Source: UBA3478 sp038134285
GTDB lineage: Bacteria > Bacteroidota > Bacteroidia > Flavobacteriales > Flavobacteriaceae
Assembly (NCBI GenBank): GCA_038134285.1
Contig: JAYPUW010000001.1
Location: 124,001-188,000 of the forward strand
DNA length: 64,000 nucleotides
Reading direction: 5' to 3'
Below the pieces are notes generated by a model. That model had not been told where the DNA came from. It was given only the letters and a program-made list of their open reading frames with translations, and made no database searches. A program made the position numbers and the translations under genes. Shown piece after piece: positions 34,296 to 43,873 of the stretch (position 1 is its first letter; each line of letters opens with the position of its first letter).

Positions 34296-35878
34296 AGGCG
34301 TGAGGCCTTTACCGATTGCGTATTTTTACGAACCACCACCTCAGCCAAAGGGGTAGAACTGATATGGCTTTCAAGCCATGATAAAACATCCAAATACAAA
34401 AAAGAGCGCCGCTCGTAGTAGTCTTCTTCTAAAGGAAGTAATTGCCCGTGTAGCGCTTTAAATTTTTCTTTCAAATCTTGAGGATAAACCGATCCGAGCT
34501 CGCGTATGAATTGAATGAGCAGGCGCTGCACCTGATGCAGGTCGTTCATACGGATCAAGAAACGGTAGGTGCTTAATAGTAGGCGATCAAGATCGTCATC
34601 TAATCCTGCTTCGAAGTGCGCAATCACGTCTAGGATGCGCGAAAAACACAAAAGGTCTTCACGCATCGTCAGAGAAGTATTGGCAATGATTGGTCTCAAA
34701 TAAGCAATGCACTGCGCGTAGTCGGCCGCTCCGAAATACATACACGCCATTTTATAATTCAACATCATTACATGGTGTGCATCGATTTGATTTTCAAATG
34801 TCTTCACTCCCTCTTTCACCTCAGCCACAAGCTTCAATCCTTCGTTAAAGGTGCCTTTTAAAAAATGAAGATTCATTTCATTGTTGACACGATATAAAAA
34901 AGCGAGGGCCTGGGTATTGGTGTTTTTCGGAAAAACATCTGAGACAATGGTTTTACGCAGCGTCTCGAGTGTGGTTTTGAACTTTTCGGGGTGTCTCAAT
35001 AACAGTAGAGACTCCATCAAATAGTTGTTCGCCTTCAGATAAAAAATAGGGTGCGAGGTGAGCATTTCGGGGTACTGTTCAAAGAGGTACACCCAACGAG
35101 AGGCATGCTTGAAAAGCCCCAAAAAGTCTTGGGTAATCATGCTGTACCACACATGTGCCTTGGCGTACCATAGGCGCTCTCTAAAACCCAACTGTTCGTA
35201 ATCGACTTTCGGAAGTTCTCTAAAGAAAAACTGAGTAATATCACGGTATTCTTCGTCACTTTTGACGTATCCGGCCTTGAGCAAACGCTCGTAGAGCAAG
35301 AGCGATAAATTCGACAGTTGACTGCAAAGCATATTGGCCTCTCCGAGTTCTCGGGCATCAGAAACCAAAACTTCGGTTCGGTTGCTCATACTTCGCGTTA
35401 TGTACTGCGATTCAATGATTTTTTCAAACTCAACAATTTCATATTGAGTGTACTTTTCATCCCATTTTTTCGCCATTTGTTTGGCCTTCTCAAGAATCTT
35501 TAAGCTCTGACGGTACAATCCTTTTTGATAGAGAACCGTGGCAAAATCGAGCTGCTCACGAATGAGCATACGCGGATTTTGAATACTCGGATTCAGCCTC
35601 AACGAAGTGAGTAATTGTTTGTAGAGGTGTGATTTGAGATTTGCCAACTGCGTACGAGACACAAAAGATTGCTTGAGCAATTCACGCTCGTCATACACCT
35701 CCGTGTGATCGAAAAAATCAAATAATTGGATGAATTTAGAATCGCGGTGCCCTTCAATTCTATTGGCATAGAGTTTAAATTGTCGTTTTTGCGCCTTAGT
35801 CAGTGACTTTATGAGTAAAAAGACCGGATCTTGCGTATTTTTAGGTGTCGCCAGATATTTTTTGTTAACTCTCTGCAT
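34292..35878 (-). CDS. Unrecognised helical 528-residue protein
   Basis: I do not recognise this protein confidently. It has no signal peptide and no membrane segment, and appears almost entirely alpha-helical. Regions such as FATVLYQKGLYRQSLKILEKAKQM resemble TPR-like helix pairs. It starts with KSLTKAQKRQFKLYA, and many positions fit helical repeats with Leu/Tyr/Ala heptads. Similar long helical proteins without assigned function occur in flavobacteria. It is transcribed away from leuA, with a 113-base gap between the two starts. A scaffold or regulatory role is possible, but no catalytic motif is evident. Confidence 0.6.
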   Translation of the reverse strand: MQRVNKKYLATPKNTQDPVFLLIKSLTKAQKRQFKLYANRIEGHRDSKFIQLFDFFDHTEVYDERELLKQSFVSRTQLANLKSHLYKQLLTSLRLNPSIQNPRMLIREQLDFATVLYQKGLYRQSLKILEKAKQMAKKWDEKYTQYEIVEFEKIIESQYITRSMSNRTEVLVSDARELGEANMLCSQLSNLSLLLYERLLKAGYVKSDEEYRDITQFFFRELPKVDYEQLGFRERLWYAKAHVWYSMITQDFLGLFKHASRWVYLFEQYPEMLTSHPIFYLKANNYLMESLLLLRHPEKFKTTLETLRKTIVSDVFPKNTNTQALAFLYRVNNEMNLHFLKGTFNEGLKLVAEVKEGVKTFENQIDAHHVMMLNYKMACMYFGAADYAQCIAYLRPIIANTSLTMREDLLCFSRILDVIAHFEAGLDDDLDRLLLSTYRFLIRMNDLHQVQRLLIQFIRELGSVYPQDLKEKFKALHGQLLPLEEDYYERRSFLYLDVLSWLESHISSTPLAEVVVRKNTQSVKASRL

Positions 35879-35959
35879 ATTAGTAGAATAGGGTCTTAAT
35901 TATAAGGTTGAATTTCGTAATATAATCTTTGATACCCAAATAAAGGATCAAAGAGCAGT

Positions 35960-35967
35960 TATTTTTG
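35960..35967 (+). promoter_or_regulatory. Putative -7 box of the leu operon
   Basis: TATTTTTG matches TAnnTTTG and lies 24 bases upstream of the leuA ATG. The nearest TTTG that could act as -33 (35928-35931) is 28 bases away, which is too far, so only the -7 part is supported. No leader peptide or attenuator hairpin is visible in the 113-base gap. Confidence 0.4.
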
Positions 35968-35991
35968 AATTTAAAATTTGCGTAAGGCGCT

Positions 35992-37152
35992 ATGGGCAAA
36001 GAAAAAGTAGAAATTTTCGACACCACTCTTAGAGACGGAGAACAGGTCCCTGGCTGTAAGCTAGATACCAGTTGCAAACTTGAGATTGCTGAACAACTCG
36101 ACGCTCTTGGGGTAGATATCATAGAGGCCGGATTCCCCATTTCTAGCCCAGGTGATTTTAAAGCGGTTGAAGCCGTTGCGAAATTGGTTAAAAACGCCAG
36201 AGTATGCGGTTTGACCCGCGCTGTTGAAAAAGACATTGACGTGGCCGCTGAAGCACTAAAGTCGGCCATTCGACCTCGTATTCATACCGGAATCGGTACT
36301 TCTGACTCTCACATCACTCACAAATTTAGAGCTACTAGAGATCAGATCATAGAGCGTGCAGAAAAGGCAGTCGCCCACGCCAAGCGCTATGTTGAAGACG
36401 TCGAGTTCTATGCAGAAGATGCCGGGAGAACAGACAATGAATTCTTGGCTCGTGTGTGTGAAAAGGTGGTTGCTGCCGGAGCCACCGTGCTGAACATTCC
36501 AGATACCACAGGATATTGCCTCCCTGAAGACTACGGTGCCAAAATTGCCTATCTGAAAGCGAACGTAAAGGGGATTGAAAAGGCCACCCTTTCGTGCCAT
36601 TGCCATAACGACCTCGGTTTAGCCACGGCGAACGCCATTTCAGGAGCACGAAACGGAGCGCGTCAAATCGAGTGCACTATTAACGGTATCGGAGAACGAG
36701 CCGGAAACACCGCTCTAGAAGAAGTGGTGATGATCATGCGTCAACACCCAAGCCTCGACCTTTACACCGACATTAATACCAAGCTACTCAACTCTATCAG
36801 CCATTTAGTTTCTGATCGAATGGGTATGTTTGTTCAAGCTAACAAAGCCATCGTCGGCACTAACGCCTTCGCCCACAGCTCAGGCATACATCAAGATGGT
36901 GTGATCAAGAATAGAGAAACCTATGAAATTATCGATCCGCTAGAAGTGGGTGTTGATCATTCGGCTATAGTACTCACTGCCAGAAGCGGTCGTGCAGCCC
37001 TTGCCTATAGAGCTAAAAACTTAGGGTTCGAATTTGACAAATTGATGCTCGATACCATGTATGAGCAATTCTTAATTATGGCCGATTCGAAAAAAGAAAT
37101 CGACGATAACGATATCGAAGTATTAGTAAAACAAGTGAAACAATATATTTAG
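35992..37152 (+). CDS. leuA: 2-Isopropylmalate synthase (short form)
   Basis: A 386-residue cytoplasmic enzyme that condenses acetyl-CoA with 2-ketoisovalerate to start leucine synthesis. The DRE-TIM barrel fills most of it: DTTLRDGEQVPG, EAGFPISSPGDF, the metal site CHCHNDLG and NGIGERAGNTALE. It lacks the C-terminal LeuA dimer (PF08502) domain, which in classical enzymes binds leucine, so leucine inhibition of this copy would need another mechanism. A longer homologue with that domain lies three genes downstream. It is first in the leuA-leuC-leuD-leuA2-leuB operon. Confidence 0.9.
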   Translation: MGKEKVEIFDTTLRDGEQVPGCKLDTSCKLEIAEQLDALGVDIIEAGFPISSPGDFKAVEAVAKLVKNARVCGLTRAVEKDIDVAAEALKSAIRPRIHTGIGTSDSHITHKFRATRDQIIERAEKAVAHAKRYVEDVEFYAEDAGRTDNEFLARVCEKVVAAGATVLNIPDTTGYCLPEDYGAKIAYLKANVKGIEKATLSCHCHNDLGLATANAISGARNGARQIECTINGIGERAGNTALEEVVMIMRQHPSLDLYTDINTKLLNSISHLVSDRMGMFVQANKAIVGTNAFAHSSGIHQDGVIKNRETYEIIDPLEVGVDHSAIVLTARSGRAALAYRAKNLGFEFDKLMLDTMYEQFLIMADSKKEIDDNDIEVLVKQVKQYI

Positions 37153-37164
37153 CTTTCACCCTCC

Positions 37165-38562
37165 ATGAAAAAAACATTATTTGACAAAGTATGGGACGCG
37201 CATGTGGTTTCTTCTGTACCTGAAGGACCAGATGTCCTCTTCATCGATCGCCATATGGTGCACGAAGTAACGAGTCCGGTAGCCTTTTTGGGATTGAAAA
37301 ACCGCGGTATCAAAGTGTTGTATCCTGAGCGTACGTTCGCCACTGCAGATCACAATACCCCTACACTCAACCAACACCTTCCCGTAGCCGATGTGCTATC
37401 TGCAAATCAACTTTCTGCGCTAGAGCGGAATGCGGCAGAGCACAGCATTTCTTATTGGGGGCTCGGACACGAGAAAAACGGTATTGTACACGTTGTAGGT
37501 CCAGAATATGGAATCACCCTTCCGGGGGCAACCATCGTGTGCGGAGACTCTCACACCTCAACGCATGGAGCCTTTGGTGCGATCGCATTCGGAATTGGCA
37601 CTTCTGAGGTTGAAATGGTACTGTCTACCCAATGTATCATGCAGCCCAAGCCAAAAAGCATGCGCATTCACATTGAGGGAATGCCCGGCAAAGGTGTGAC
37701 TCCTAAAGACGTCGCTCTATTTATCATTTCAAAACTCAGCACTTCGGGGGCTACAGGGCACTTTGTTGAATACACCGGAGAAATCTTCGAAAAGATGAGT
37801 ATGGAGGGTCGTATGACCGTATGCAACCTTTCTATTGAGATGGGAGCTCGCGGTGGAATGATCGCTCCAGATCAGACCACCTTCGATTACGTTCAAGGGC
37901 GCGAGTTTGCGCCAAAAGGGACTGATTGGGAGAGCGCTATGGCCTACTGGAGAACCCTGCACACAGACCAGGGAGCGACCTACGACAAAGAAATTATTTT
38001 GAACGGCGCAAAAATTGAGCCGATGATCACCTACGGAACCAACCCTGGGATGGGAACAGGTATCAGCGGAAGCATTCCTTCTTTCGATCAAGCCGAAGGC
38101 AGCAAAGAAAGCTACAAGAAGTCGCTTGACTATATGGGCTTCAATGAAAAAGACCAGCTGCTCGGCAAAAAGGTTGACTATGTTTTCTTAGGGAGTTGTA
38201 CCAACGGACGTATCGAAGACTTTAGAGCGTTCACTGAAATTGTGAAGGGGCGCAAGAAAGCGGATCACATTACCGCTTGGTTGGTTCCCGGATCACACAA
38301 AGTGCGTCAAGCCATCATTGACGAAGGATTATTCCATATCCTCTCAGAGGCAGGCTTTGAACTCAGAGAACCCGGATGTTCTGCTTGTCTGGCGATGAAT
38401 GAAGACAAGATTCCCGCCGGAAAAGTGGCTGTCAGTACCTCAAACCGAAACTTCGAAGGACGTCAAGGTCCAGGAGCACGCACAATGCTCGCCAGTCCAA
38501 CAGTTGCAGCGGCAACCGCAGTAACTGGAGTTGTAACTGACCCTAGAACCTTAATCGACTAA
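37165..38562 (+). CDS. leuC: 3-Isopropylmalate dehydratase large subunit
   Basis: A 465-residue cytoplasmic aconitase-family enzyme. It carries the Fe-S ligands in GSCTNGRIEDFR and in GCSACLAMN, and the substrate regions DRHMVHEVTSP, GDSHTSTHGAFG and STSNRNFEGRQG. With LeuD it isomerises 2- to 3-isopropylmalate, and such isomerases commonly also accept citramalate. The length and position match bacterial LeuC. It is 12 bases from leuA and 3 bases from leuD. Confidence 0.96.
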   Translation: MKKTLFDKVWDAHVVSSVPEGPDVLFIDRHMVHEVTSPVAFLGLKNRGIKVLYPERTFATADHNTPTLNQHLPVADVLSANQLSALERNAAEHSISYWGLGHEKNGIVHVVGPEYGITLPGATIVCGDSHTSTHGAFGAIAFGIGTSEVEMVLSTQCIMQPKPKSMRIHIEGMPGKGVTPKDVALFIISKLSTSGATGHFVEYTGEIFEKMSMEGRMTVCNLSIEMGARGGMIAPDQTTFDYVQGREFAPKGTDWESAMAYWRTLHTDQGATYDKEIILNGAKIEPMITYGTNPGMGTGISGSIPSFDQAEGSKESYKKSLDYMGFNEKDQLLGKKVDYVFLGSCTNGRIEDFRAFTEIVKGRKKADHITAWLVPGSHKVRQAIIDEGLFHILSEAGFELREPGCSACLAMNEDKIPAGKVAVSTSNRNFEGRQGPGARTMLASPTVAAATAVTGVVTDPRTLID

Positions 38563-38565
38563 CAC

Positions 38566-39162
38566 ATGGCCTACGATAAATTTACCACCCTAAGCAGTTC
38601 TGTAGTTCCGCTACCCATAGAAAATGTAGATACCGATCAAATCATCCCTGCCCGTTTTCTAAAAGCGACGGAGCGTAAGGGGTTTGGAGACAATCTCTTT
38701 CGCGATTGGCGATTTAATCAAGACGGAAGTCCTAAGGCTGATTTTGTGCTGAATAACGACACTTTCTTAGGAAAAATCTTGGTAGGCGGAAAAAATTTCG
38801 GTTCAGGTTCTTCAAGAGAGCACGCCGCATGGGCCATCTACGATTACGGATTCCGCTGTGTGATTTCAAGTTTCTTTGCCGATATCTTCAAGAACAACTG
38901 CCTCAACATTGGTGTACTTCCTGTTCAAGTATCTGAAGGATTTCTTCAATCCATCTTTGATGCAGTCAAAGAAGACCCTAAGACCGAAGTAATGGTAGAC
39001 CTAGGTGCTCAAACGGTGACTCTCAATGCCACTGGTGCGCAAGAAACCTTTGAGATTTCGGCCTACAAAAAACAAAATCTTCAAAACGGATTCGACGATA
39101 TCGATTACCTATTGAATATCAAATCTTCTATCGAAGGTTTCGCCGAAACAAGACCTTTTTAA
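38566..39162 (+). CDS. leuD: 3-Isopropylmalate dehydratase small subunit
   Basis: A 198-residue swivel-domain subunit that completes the LeuCD isomerase. Seen: VDTDQIIPARFLK near the start, and GKNFGSGSSREHAAWAIYDYGF, the loop that closes over the active site. The length is normal. It is in the middle of the leu operon, 3 bases after leuC and 21 bases before the long LeuA-like gene. Confidence 0.96.
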   Translation: MAYDKFTTLSSSVVPLPIENVDTDQIIPARFLKATERKGFGDNLFRDWRFNQDGSPKADFVLNNDTFLGKILVGGKNFGSGSSREHAAWAIYDYGFRCVISSFFADIFKNNCLNIGVLPVQVSEGFLQSIFDAVKEDPKTEVMVDLGAQTVTLNATGAQETFEISAYKKQNLQNGFDDIDYLLNIKSSIEGFAETRPF

Positions 39163-39183
39163 TAGGCCTCTAAAATCAGTTCA

Positions 39184-40716
39184 ATGAAACAGAAACAACG
39201 GCCGATTGAGATCATGGACACCACGCTGCGCGATGGTGAACAAACTTCTGGCGTTTCTTTTACTGCGGCAGAAAAGCTAACCGTAGCTCAGTTGCTGTTA
39301 GAAGAGTTGCAGGTAGATCGGATTGAAATCGCCTCGGCAAGAGTTTCAAAAGGAGAACAAGAGGCGGTAAATCGCATTACCTCATGGGCCTCTGATAAAG
39401 GATTACTTGACCGGGTTGAGGTGCTCACCTTTATCGATCAAGGTGTTTCACTAGATTGGATGGAAGCTTCGGGAGCAATAGTGCAAAACCTGCTGACTAA
39501 GGGTTCATTAAATCACCTTGCCCATCAGCTCAAACAAACACCAGAACAACATTTCAAGAACGTAGCTGAAAACCTTCAAGAAGCTCAAAAAAGAGGCATC
39601 CATTCAAACGTATACCTCGAAGACTGGAGCAACGGAATGCGCAATTCAAAAGATTATGTGTTCGACTACCTCGACCACCTGGTCAAGCAGCCCGTTGAAC
39701 GCATCTTGTTGCCTGATACGCTAGGGGTGCTCACCCCCGATGAGACTTCAAGTTATCTGCGCGAGATTCTTTCGCGTTATTCTGGAGTTCGTTTTGATTT
39801 TCACGGTCATAACGATTACGATCTTGGAGCAGCCAATGTGCTCGAGGCTGTTAAAGCCGGAGTTAATGGTGTACACCTTACAGTCAATGGAATGGGTGAG
39901 CGCGCCGGAAATGCCGCATTGGCTAGTTGCATCGCGGTGATCAACGACTTTGTTCCTGAAGTGAAGACCCGTGTAAAAGAAAAGGCGCTTTATAAAGTGA
40001 GTCAATTCGTTGCCACTTTTAGTGGGTTTCATATTCCAGTAAACAAACCTGTTGTAGGTGCAAATGTATTTACACAGACCGCCGGAATCCACGCAGACGG
40101 AGACGCCAAAAACAATCTCTATTTTAACGACCTTTTACCCGAGCGATTCGGCCGAAAACGCTCTTATGCCCTAGGTAAAACCTCAGGTAAAGCTAATATT
40201 CTTAAAAATCTCAACAGCCTCGGAATCACCTTAGGAGAAGAAGAGCTGAAAAAAGTCACCGCTCAAGTAATTGCCCTTGGAGACAAGAAGCAAAAAGTGA
40301 CCCTAGACGACCTGCCTTATATCATCTCTGATGTGCTAGGTGAAAGTGCCTATGAACAACACGTTAAGATTGAGTCTTATGTCTTGACCCACGCCAAGGG
40401 TCTGCAACCCTCAACCACTGTTAGCGTTCGCATAGACGATGAGGTGTATGAAGAAAATGCATGCGGAGACGGTCAATACGACGCCTTCTTGAATGCCATT
40501 CGAAAAATTTACAAACAACTCTCTCGTGAGCTTCCTCAGCTGATTGACTATTTTGTTCATATTCCACCTGGAAGTCACTCTGACGCCCTGTGTGAAACGA
40601 CCATCACCTGGAAGACGACCACGCGCGAATTCATCACTAGAGGTCTAGACTCTGATCAGACCGTTTCGGCCATCAAGGCCACTGAAAAAATGCTGAACCA
40701 AATCTACACAGCCTAA
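39184..40716 (+). CDS. Long LeuA-type acyltransferase with regulatory domain (citramalate synthase candidate)
   Basis: A 510-residue DRE-TIM metallolyase with MDTTLRDGEQTSGVSF, DFHGHNDYDLG and NGMGERAGNAAL in the barrel, and a C-terminal regulatory domain at about 390-505 of the LeuA dimer type. It has diverged from the short LeuA in the same operon, including an IASARVSKGEQE region where LeuA has EAGFPISSP. An enzyme with a full regulatory domain next to a short LeuA fits either an isopropylmalate synthase under feedback control or an (R)-citramalate synthase feeding isoleucine. The missing ilvA in this region favours citramalate. The substrate specificity is not settled from sequence. Confidence 0.8.
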   Translation: MKQKQRPIEIMDTTLRDGEQTSGVSFTAAEKLTVAQLLLEELQVDRIEIASARVSKGEQEAVNRITSWASDKGLLDRVEVLTFIDQGVSLDWMEASGAIVQNLLTKGSLNHLAHQLKQTPEQHFKNVAENLQEAQKRGIHSNVYLEDWSNGMRNSKDYVFDYLDHLVKQPVERILLPDTLGVLTPDETSSYLREILSRYSGVRFDFHGHNDYDLGAANVLEAVKAGVNGVHLTVNGMGERAGNAALASCIAVINDFVPEVKTRVKEKALYKVSQFVATFSGFHIPVNKPVVGANVFTQTAGIHADGDAKNNLYFNDLLPERFGRKRSYALGKTSGKANILKNLNSLGITLGEEELKKVTAQVIALGDKKQKVTLDDLPYIISDVLGESAYEQHVKIESYVLTHAKGLQPSTTVSVRIDDEVYEENACGDGQYDAFLNAIRKIYKQLSRELPQLIDYFVHIPPGSHSDALCETTITWKTTTREFITRGLDSDQTVSAIKATEKMLNQIYTA

Positions 40717-40718
40717 GC

Positions 40719-41783
40719 ATGAAAATGACCATTGCCCTACTCGCCGGAGACGGAATCGGCCCCGAAGTAACCGCTGAAGCCGTTAAAGTTAGTAACGCCA
40801 TAGCCGAAGTATACGGGCATGAAATAGAATGGAGGCCCGCCCTTACCGGGGCGGCAGCCATCGATGCCGTTGGTGATCCGTATCCACCCGAGACCCATGA
40901 GGTATGTGCGAGTTCAGACGCTGTGCTTTTTGGCGCCATCGGACTCCCGCGTTTTGATAACGACCCTTCAGCCAAGGTGCGTCCTGAACAGGGCTTACTG
41001 CGTATGAGAAAAATGCTCGGTCTTTACGCCAATGTACGTCCGACCTTTGTATTTGAATCGCTAATAGACAATAGCCCCTTGAAGCGCGACCGCATTGAAG
41101 GTACTAACCTGGTTTTCGTGCGTGAGCTAACCGGAGGCATCTACTTCGGAAAGCGCGGACGTCAAGACAACAACAACACCGCTTTTGACACCTGTACCTA
41201 CACAAGAGATGAAATCGTTCGTCTTGCTCGCAAAGGGTTTGAATTAGCCATGAGCAGAAGAAAGCAGCTTTGTTTAGTCGATAAGGCCAACGTACTTGAA
41301 ACTTCCCGTTTGTGGCGTGAAACGGTTCAGAGCATGGAAAAAGAATATCCCGAGGTCACCGTGAGTTACGAGCTCGTAGATGCCGTAGCCATGCGACTCA
41401 TTCAATGGCCAAAAACCTATGACGTACTTATCACTGAAAACCTTTTTGGAGATATTTTGACCGATGAGGCTTCTGTGATTTCTGGATCGATGGGTCTAAT
41501 GCCTTCAGCCTCTATCGGCTCTAAGGTGGCCTTATACGAACCGATTCACGGATCTTTTCCTCAAGCTACCGGTAAAAACATCGCCAACCCATTGGCAACT
41601 ATTTTATCTGCTGCCATGTTGTTCGAGATGTCGTTCAACCTCAAAGACGAGTCAGAACACATCCGCAAGGCTGTCAACCAGTCGCTAGCCGACATGGTAG
41701 TCACCGTAGACCTAGCCGGATCGAACAAAGCCTATGGCACCTCAGAGGTCGGAGACTATGTGGTGGCCCATATCAAAAAATAG
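40719..41783 (+). CDS. leuB: 3-Isopropylmalate dehydrogenase
   Basis: A 354-residue decarboxylating dehydrogenase, NAD-dependent by family. Seen: IALLAGDGIGPEV at the N-terminus, RPEQGLLRMRKMLGLYANVRP around the substrate arginines, VRELTGGIYFG, VDKANVLETSRLWRE and GDILTDEASVISGSMGLMPSAS with the metal aspartates. In a citramalate pathway the same enzyme can oxidise methylmalate to 2-oxobutyrate. It is the last gene of the leu operon, 2 bases after the long LeuA homologue, and is followed by a clear terminator. Confidence 0.95.
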   Translation: MKMTIALLAGDGIGPEVTAEAVKVSNAIAEVYGHEIEWRPALTGAAAIDAVGDPYPPETHEVCASSDAVLFGAIGLPRFDNDPSAKVRPEQGLLRMRKMLGLYANVRPTFVFESLIDNSPLKRDRIEGTNLVFVRELTGGIYFGKRGRQDNNNTAFDTCTYTRDEIVRLARKGFELAMSRRKQLCLVDKANVLETSRLWRETVQSMEKEYPEVTVSYELVDAVAMRLIQWPKTYDVLITENLFGDILTDEASVISGSMGLMPSASIGSKVALYEPIHGSFPQATGKNIANPLATILSAAMLFEMSFNLKDESEHIRKAVNQSLADMVVTVDLAGSNKAYGTSEVGDYVVAHIKK

Positions 41784-41810
41784 AATTTTGTCAACAACTG
41801 AAAGAACAAA

Positions 41811-41835
41811 GGGCGCCCGATGAGCGCCCTTTTTT
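41811..41835. terminator. Rho-independent terminator between leuB and ilvC
   Basis: GGGCGC (41811-41816) pairs with GCGCCC (41824-41829) over a 7-base loop, flanked by AAA on the left and followed by TTTTTT on the right. The right-hand T run terminates the leu operon. The AAA on the left gives a weaker T run for the converging ilv operon, so it may work in both directions. Confidence 0.85.
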
Positions 41836-41864
41836 GACAGTAGATTGGATAGGTAAAACAAAAA

Positions 41865-43331
41865 CTAAACTATCTTCTTCATTGCGGTCATTGCCGATCT
41901 GAGTGTGGCACCCACCTTTTCGATTGGGTGATTTCTCAGTTGAGCATTAACCTCTATTAGGGCTCTGTTGTCTACCCCTTTTGCAGCTGTTCCTTTACCG
42001 ATAACATTAGTATCGATGCCCTTCATGAAGTCAGCAAGCAATGGTTTACAGGCGTGATCAAAAAGGTAACATCCGTATTCAGCCGTGTCAGAAATTACAC
42101 GGTTCATTTCAAATAGTTTCTTGCGCGCAATAGTATTTGCGATAAGCGGTGTCTCGTGAAGCGACTCGTAATATGCAGACTCTTCTTTGATGCCGGCATC
42201 AACCATGGTTTCAAAGGCCAATTCAACCCCTGCACGCACAAAGGCTACCATTAAGATTCCGTGATCGAAATATTCTTGTTCATCGATAGCAGTGCTAGTA
42301 GCGTCGGTCTTCTCAAAAGCCGTCTCACCCGTAGCTGCTCTCCATGTCAATAGGTTTTTATCGTCGTTGGCCCAGTCTTCCATCATCGTTTTAGAGAAGT
42401 GGCCCGACATGATATCGTCCATGTGCTTTTGAAAAAGTGGCGTCATGATTTCTTTCAATTGCTCAGACAGTTCGAATGCCTTGATCTTGGCGCTGTTTGA
42501 AAGACGATCCATCATGTGTGTTATTCCACCGTGCTTTAAAGCCTCAGTGATGGTCTCCCATCCATATTGAATAAGCTTAGCGGCATAGGCAGGTTCGATT
42601 CCTTTTTCAACCATCTTGTTGAAACACAAGATCGACCCGGTTTGAAGCACCCCACACAAGATGGTCTGCTCACCCATTAAATCTGATTTTACCTCAGCCA
42701 CAAAAGACGATTCAAGTACACCCGCACGGTGACCACCGGTTGCAACGGCATAGGCTTTTGCTTGCGCTAGACCCTTCCCTTCAGGATCGTTCTCTGGATG
42801 CACCGCGATAAGGGTAGGTACTCCGAATCCTCTGCAGTACTCTTCTCTCACCTCTGAGCCTGGGCATTTGGGTGCCACCATAATCACGGTAAGGTCTTTA
42901 CGAATCTGCATGCCTTCTTCAACCATGTTGAATCCGTGTGAATACGAAAGCGTTGCTCCTTTTTTCATAAGTGGCAATACCGCATTGATCACAGACGTAT
43001 GATTCTTATCCGGAGTAAGGTTGATCACCACGTCAGCTTTCGGAATAAGCTCTTCGTAGGTCCCTACTTTGAAATTGTTTGAAGTGGCGTTCTGGTATGA
43101 AGCGCGTTTTTCAGCGATAGCTAAGTCACGCAGCGCATAGCTGATTGATAATCCTGAATCGCGCATGTTGAGTCCTTGGTTGAGTCCTTGTGCGCCGCAT
43201 CCGACAATCACAATAGACTTTCCCTTTAGGGCTGCAGCCCCATCGGCAAATTCATCAGCACCCATAAAACGGCACTTACCGAGTTGAAGTAATTGTTCTC
43301 TAAACGATAGTTGATTGAAATAATTTGCCAT
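41865..43331 (-). CDS. ilvC: Ketol-acid reductoisomerase, class II
   Basis: A 488-residue class II enzyme, very like the enterobacterial type. Seen: the N-terminal MANYFNQLSFREQLLQLGKCRFM, IVGCGAQGLNQGLNMRDSG as the NADP fold, EKRAS in the NADPH 2'-phosphate loop, and duplicated knotted C-terminal domains with KSDLMGEQTILCGVL and ESAYYESLHE metal glutamates. It converts acetolactate and acetohydroxybutyrate to the dihydroxy acids. It is the last gene of ilvD-ilvB-ilvN-ilvC. In related genomes an ilvA often follows; here leuB converges instead. Confidence 0.97.
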   Translation of the reverse strand: MANYFNQLSFREQLLQLGKCRFMGADEFADGAAALKGKSIVIVGCGAQGLNQGLNMRDSGLSISYALRDLAIAEKRASYQNATSNNFKVGTYEELIPKADVVINLTPDKNHTSVINAVLPLMKKGATLSYSHGFNMVEEGMQIRKDLTVIMVAPKCPGSEVREEYCRGFGVPTLIAVHPENDPEGKGLAQAKAYAVATGGHRAGVLESSFVAEVKSDLMGEQTILCGVLQTGSILCFNKMVEKGIEPAYAAKLIQYGWETITEALKHGGITHMMDRLSNSAKIKAFELSEQLKEIMTPLFQKHMDDIMSGHFSKTMMEDWANDDKNLLTWRAATGETAFEKTDATSTAIDEQEYFDHGILMVAFVRAGVELAFETMVDAGIKEESAYYESLHETPLIANTIARKKLFEMNRVISDTAEYGCYLFDHACKPLLADFMKGIDTNVIGKGTAAKGVDNRALIEVNAQLRNHPIEKVGATLRSAMTAMKKIV

Positions 43332-43333
43332 AA

Positions 43334-43873
43334 TTAGCTTAGGTTTTCTTTAAACGAATTTAAGATTTCAGAGATTCCCATCGGGGCTTTTGAGACTGAA
43401 ATGCGTCCTGAACGCACAAATTGTAACAGCCCAAAGGGCGCCAATTGCTCTCTCAGCTTATCGGTCTCGTGTCGAAATCCGGTTTTTTCAATAACGAAAT
43501 ACTCCGGAGCCACCGTTACGATACTCGCGTGACTCTCTTTGATATAATTCTGAATTTGTCGCTCTTTAAAAAGAAAGTTGGTCTTCACCTTGTACAGCGC
43601 TGTCTCTAAGAAGATGGTTTCTTCATCAGTATGATAGAAGGCCTTGATGACATCCACTTGCTTCTCGATCTGTTGCACCAATTTCTGCGTTTGAGTCTCT
43701 GTCGCCATGACGACAATGACAAATCGAAAGACTTCAGGAATTTCAGAGAGTGAAGTGGTTAAACTTTCAATGTTGATATGGCGCTTCAGAAAGATCGCGG
43801 AAATGCGGTTCAGTAAGCCCACGTTGTTCTCTGAATAAATCGAAATCGTATAACGGGTAGGTTCTGTACTCAT
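43334..43873 (-). CDS. ilvN: Acetolactate synthase small (regulatory) subunit
   Basis: A 179-residue protein with an N-terminal ACT domain (YTISIYSENNVGLLNRISAIF, then RHINIESLTTS) and a C-terminal domain. The regulatory subunit binds valine and activates the catalytic IlvB subunit. It overlaps ilvB by 1 base and is 2 bases from ilvC. Confidence 0.93.
   Translation of the reverse strand: MSTEPTRYTISIYSENNVGLLNRISAIFLKRHINIESLTTSLSEIPEVFRFVIVVMATETQTQKLVQQIEKQVDVIKAFYHTDEETIFLETALYKVKTNFLFKERQIQNYIKESHASIVTVAPEYFVIEKTGFRHETDKLREQLAPFGLLQFVRSGRISVSKAPMGISEILNSFKENLS

Noticed and set aside
35880..36269. A minus-strand open frame across the leuA start
   Set aside because: It would occupy the leu promoter region and the first third of leuA on the wrong strand. 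Its translation has no recognisable pattern, so I left it out.
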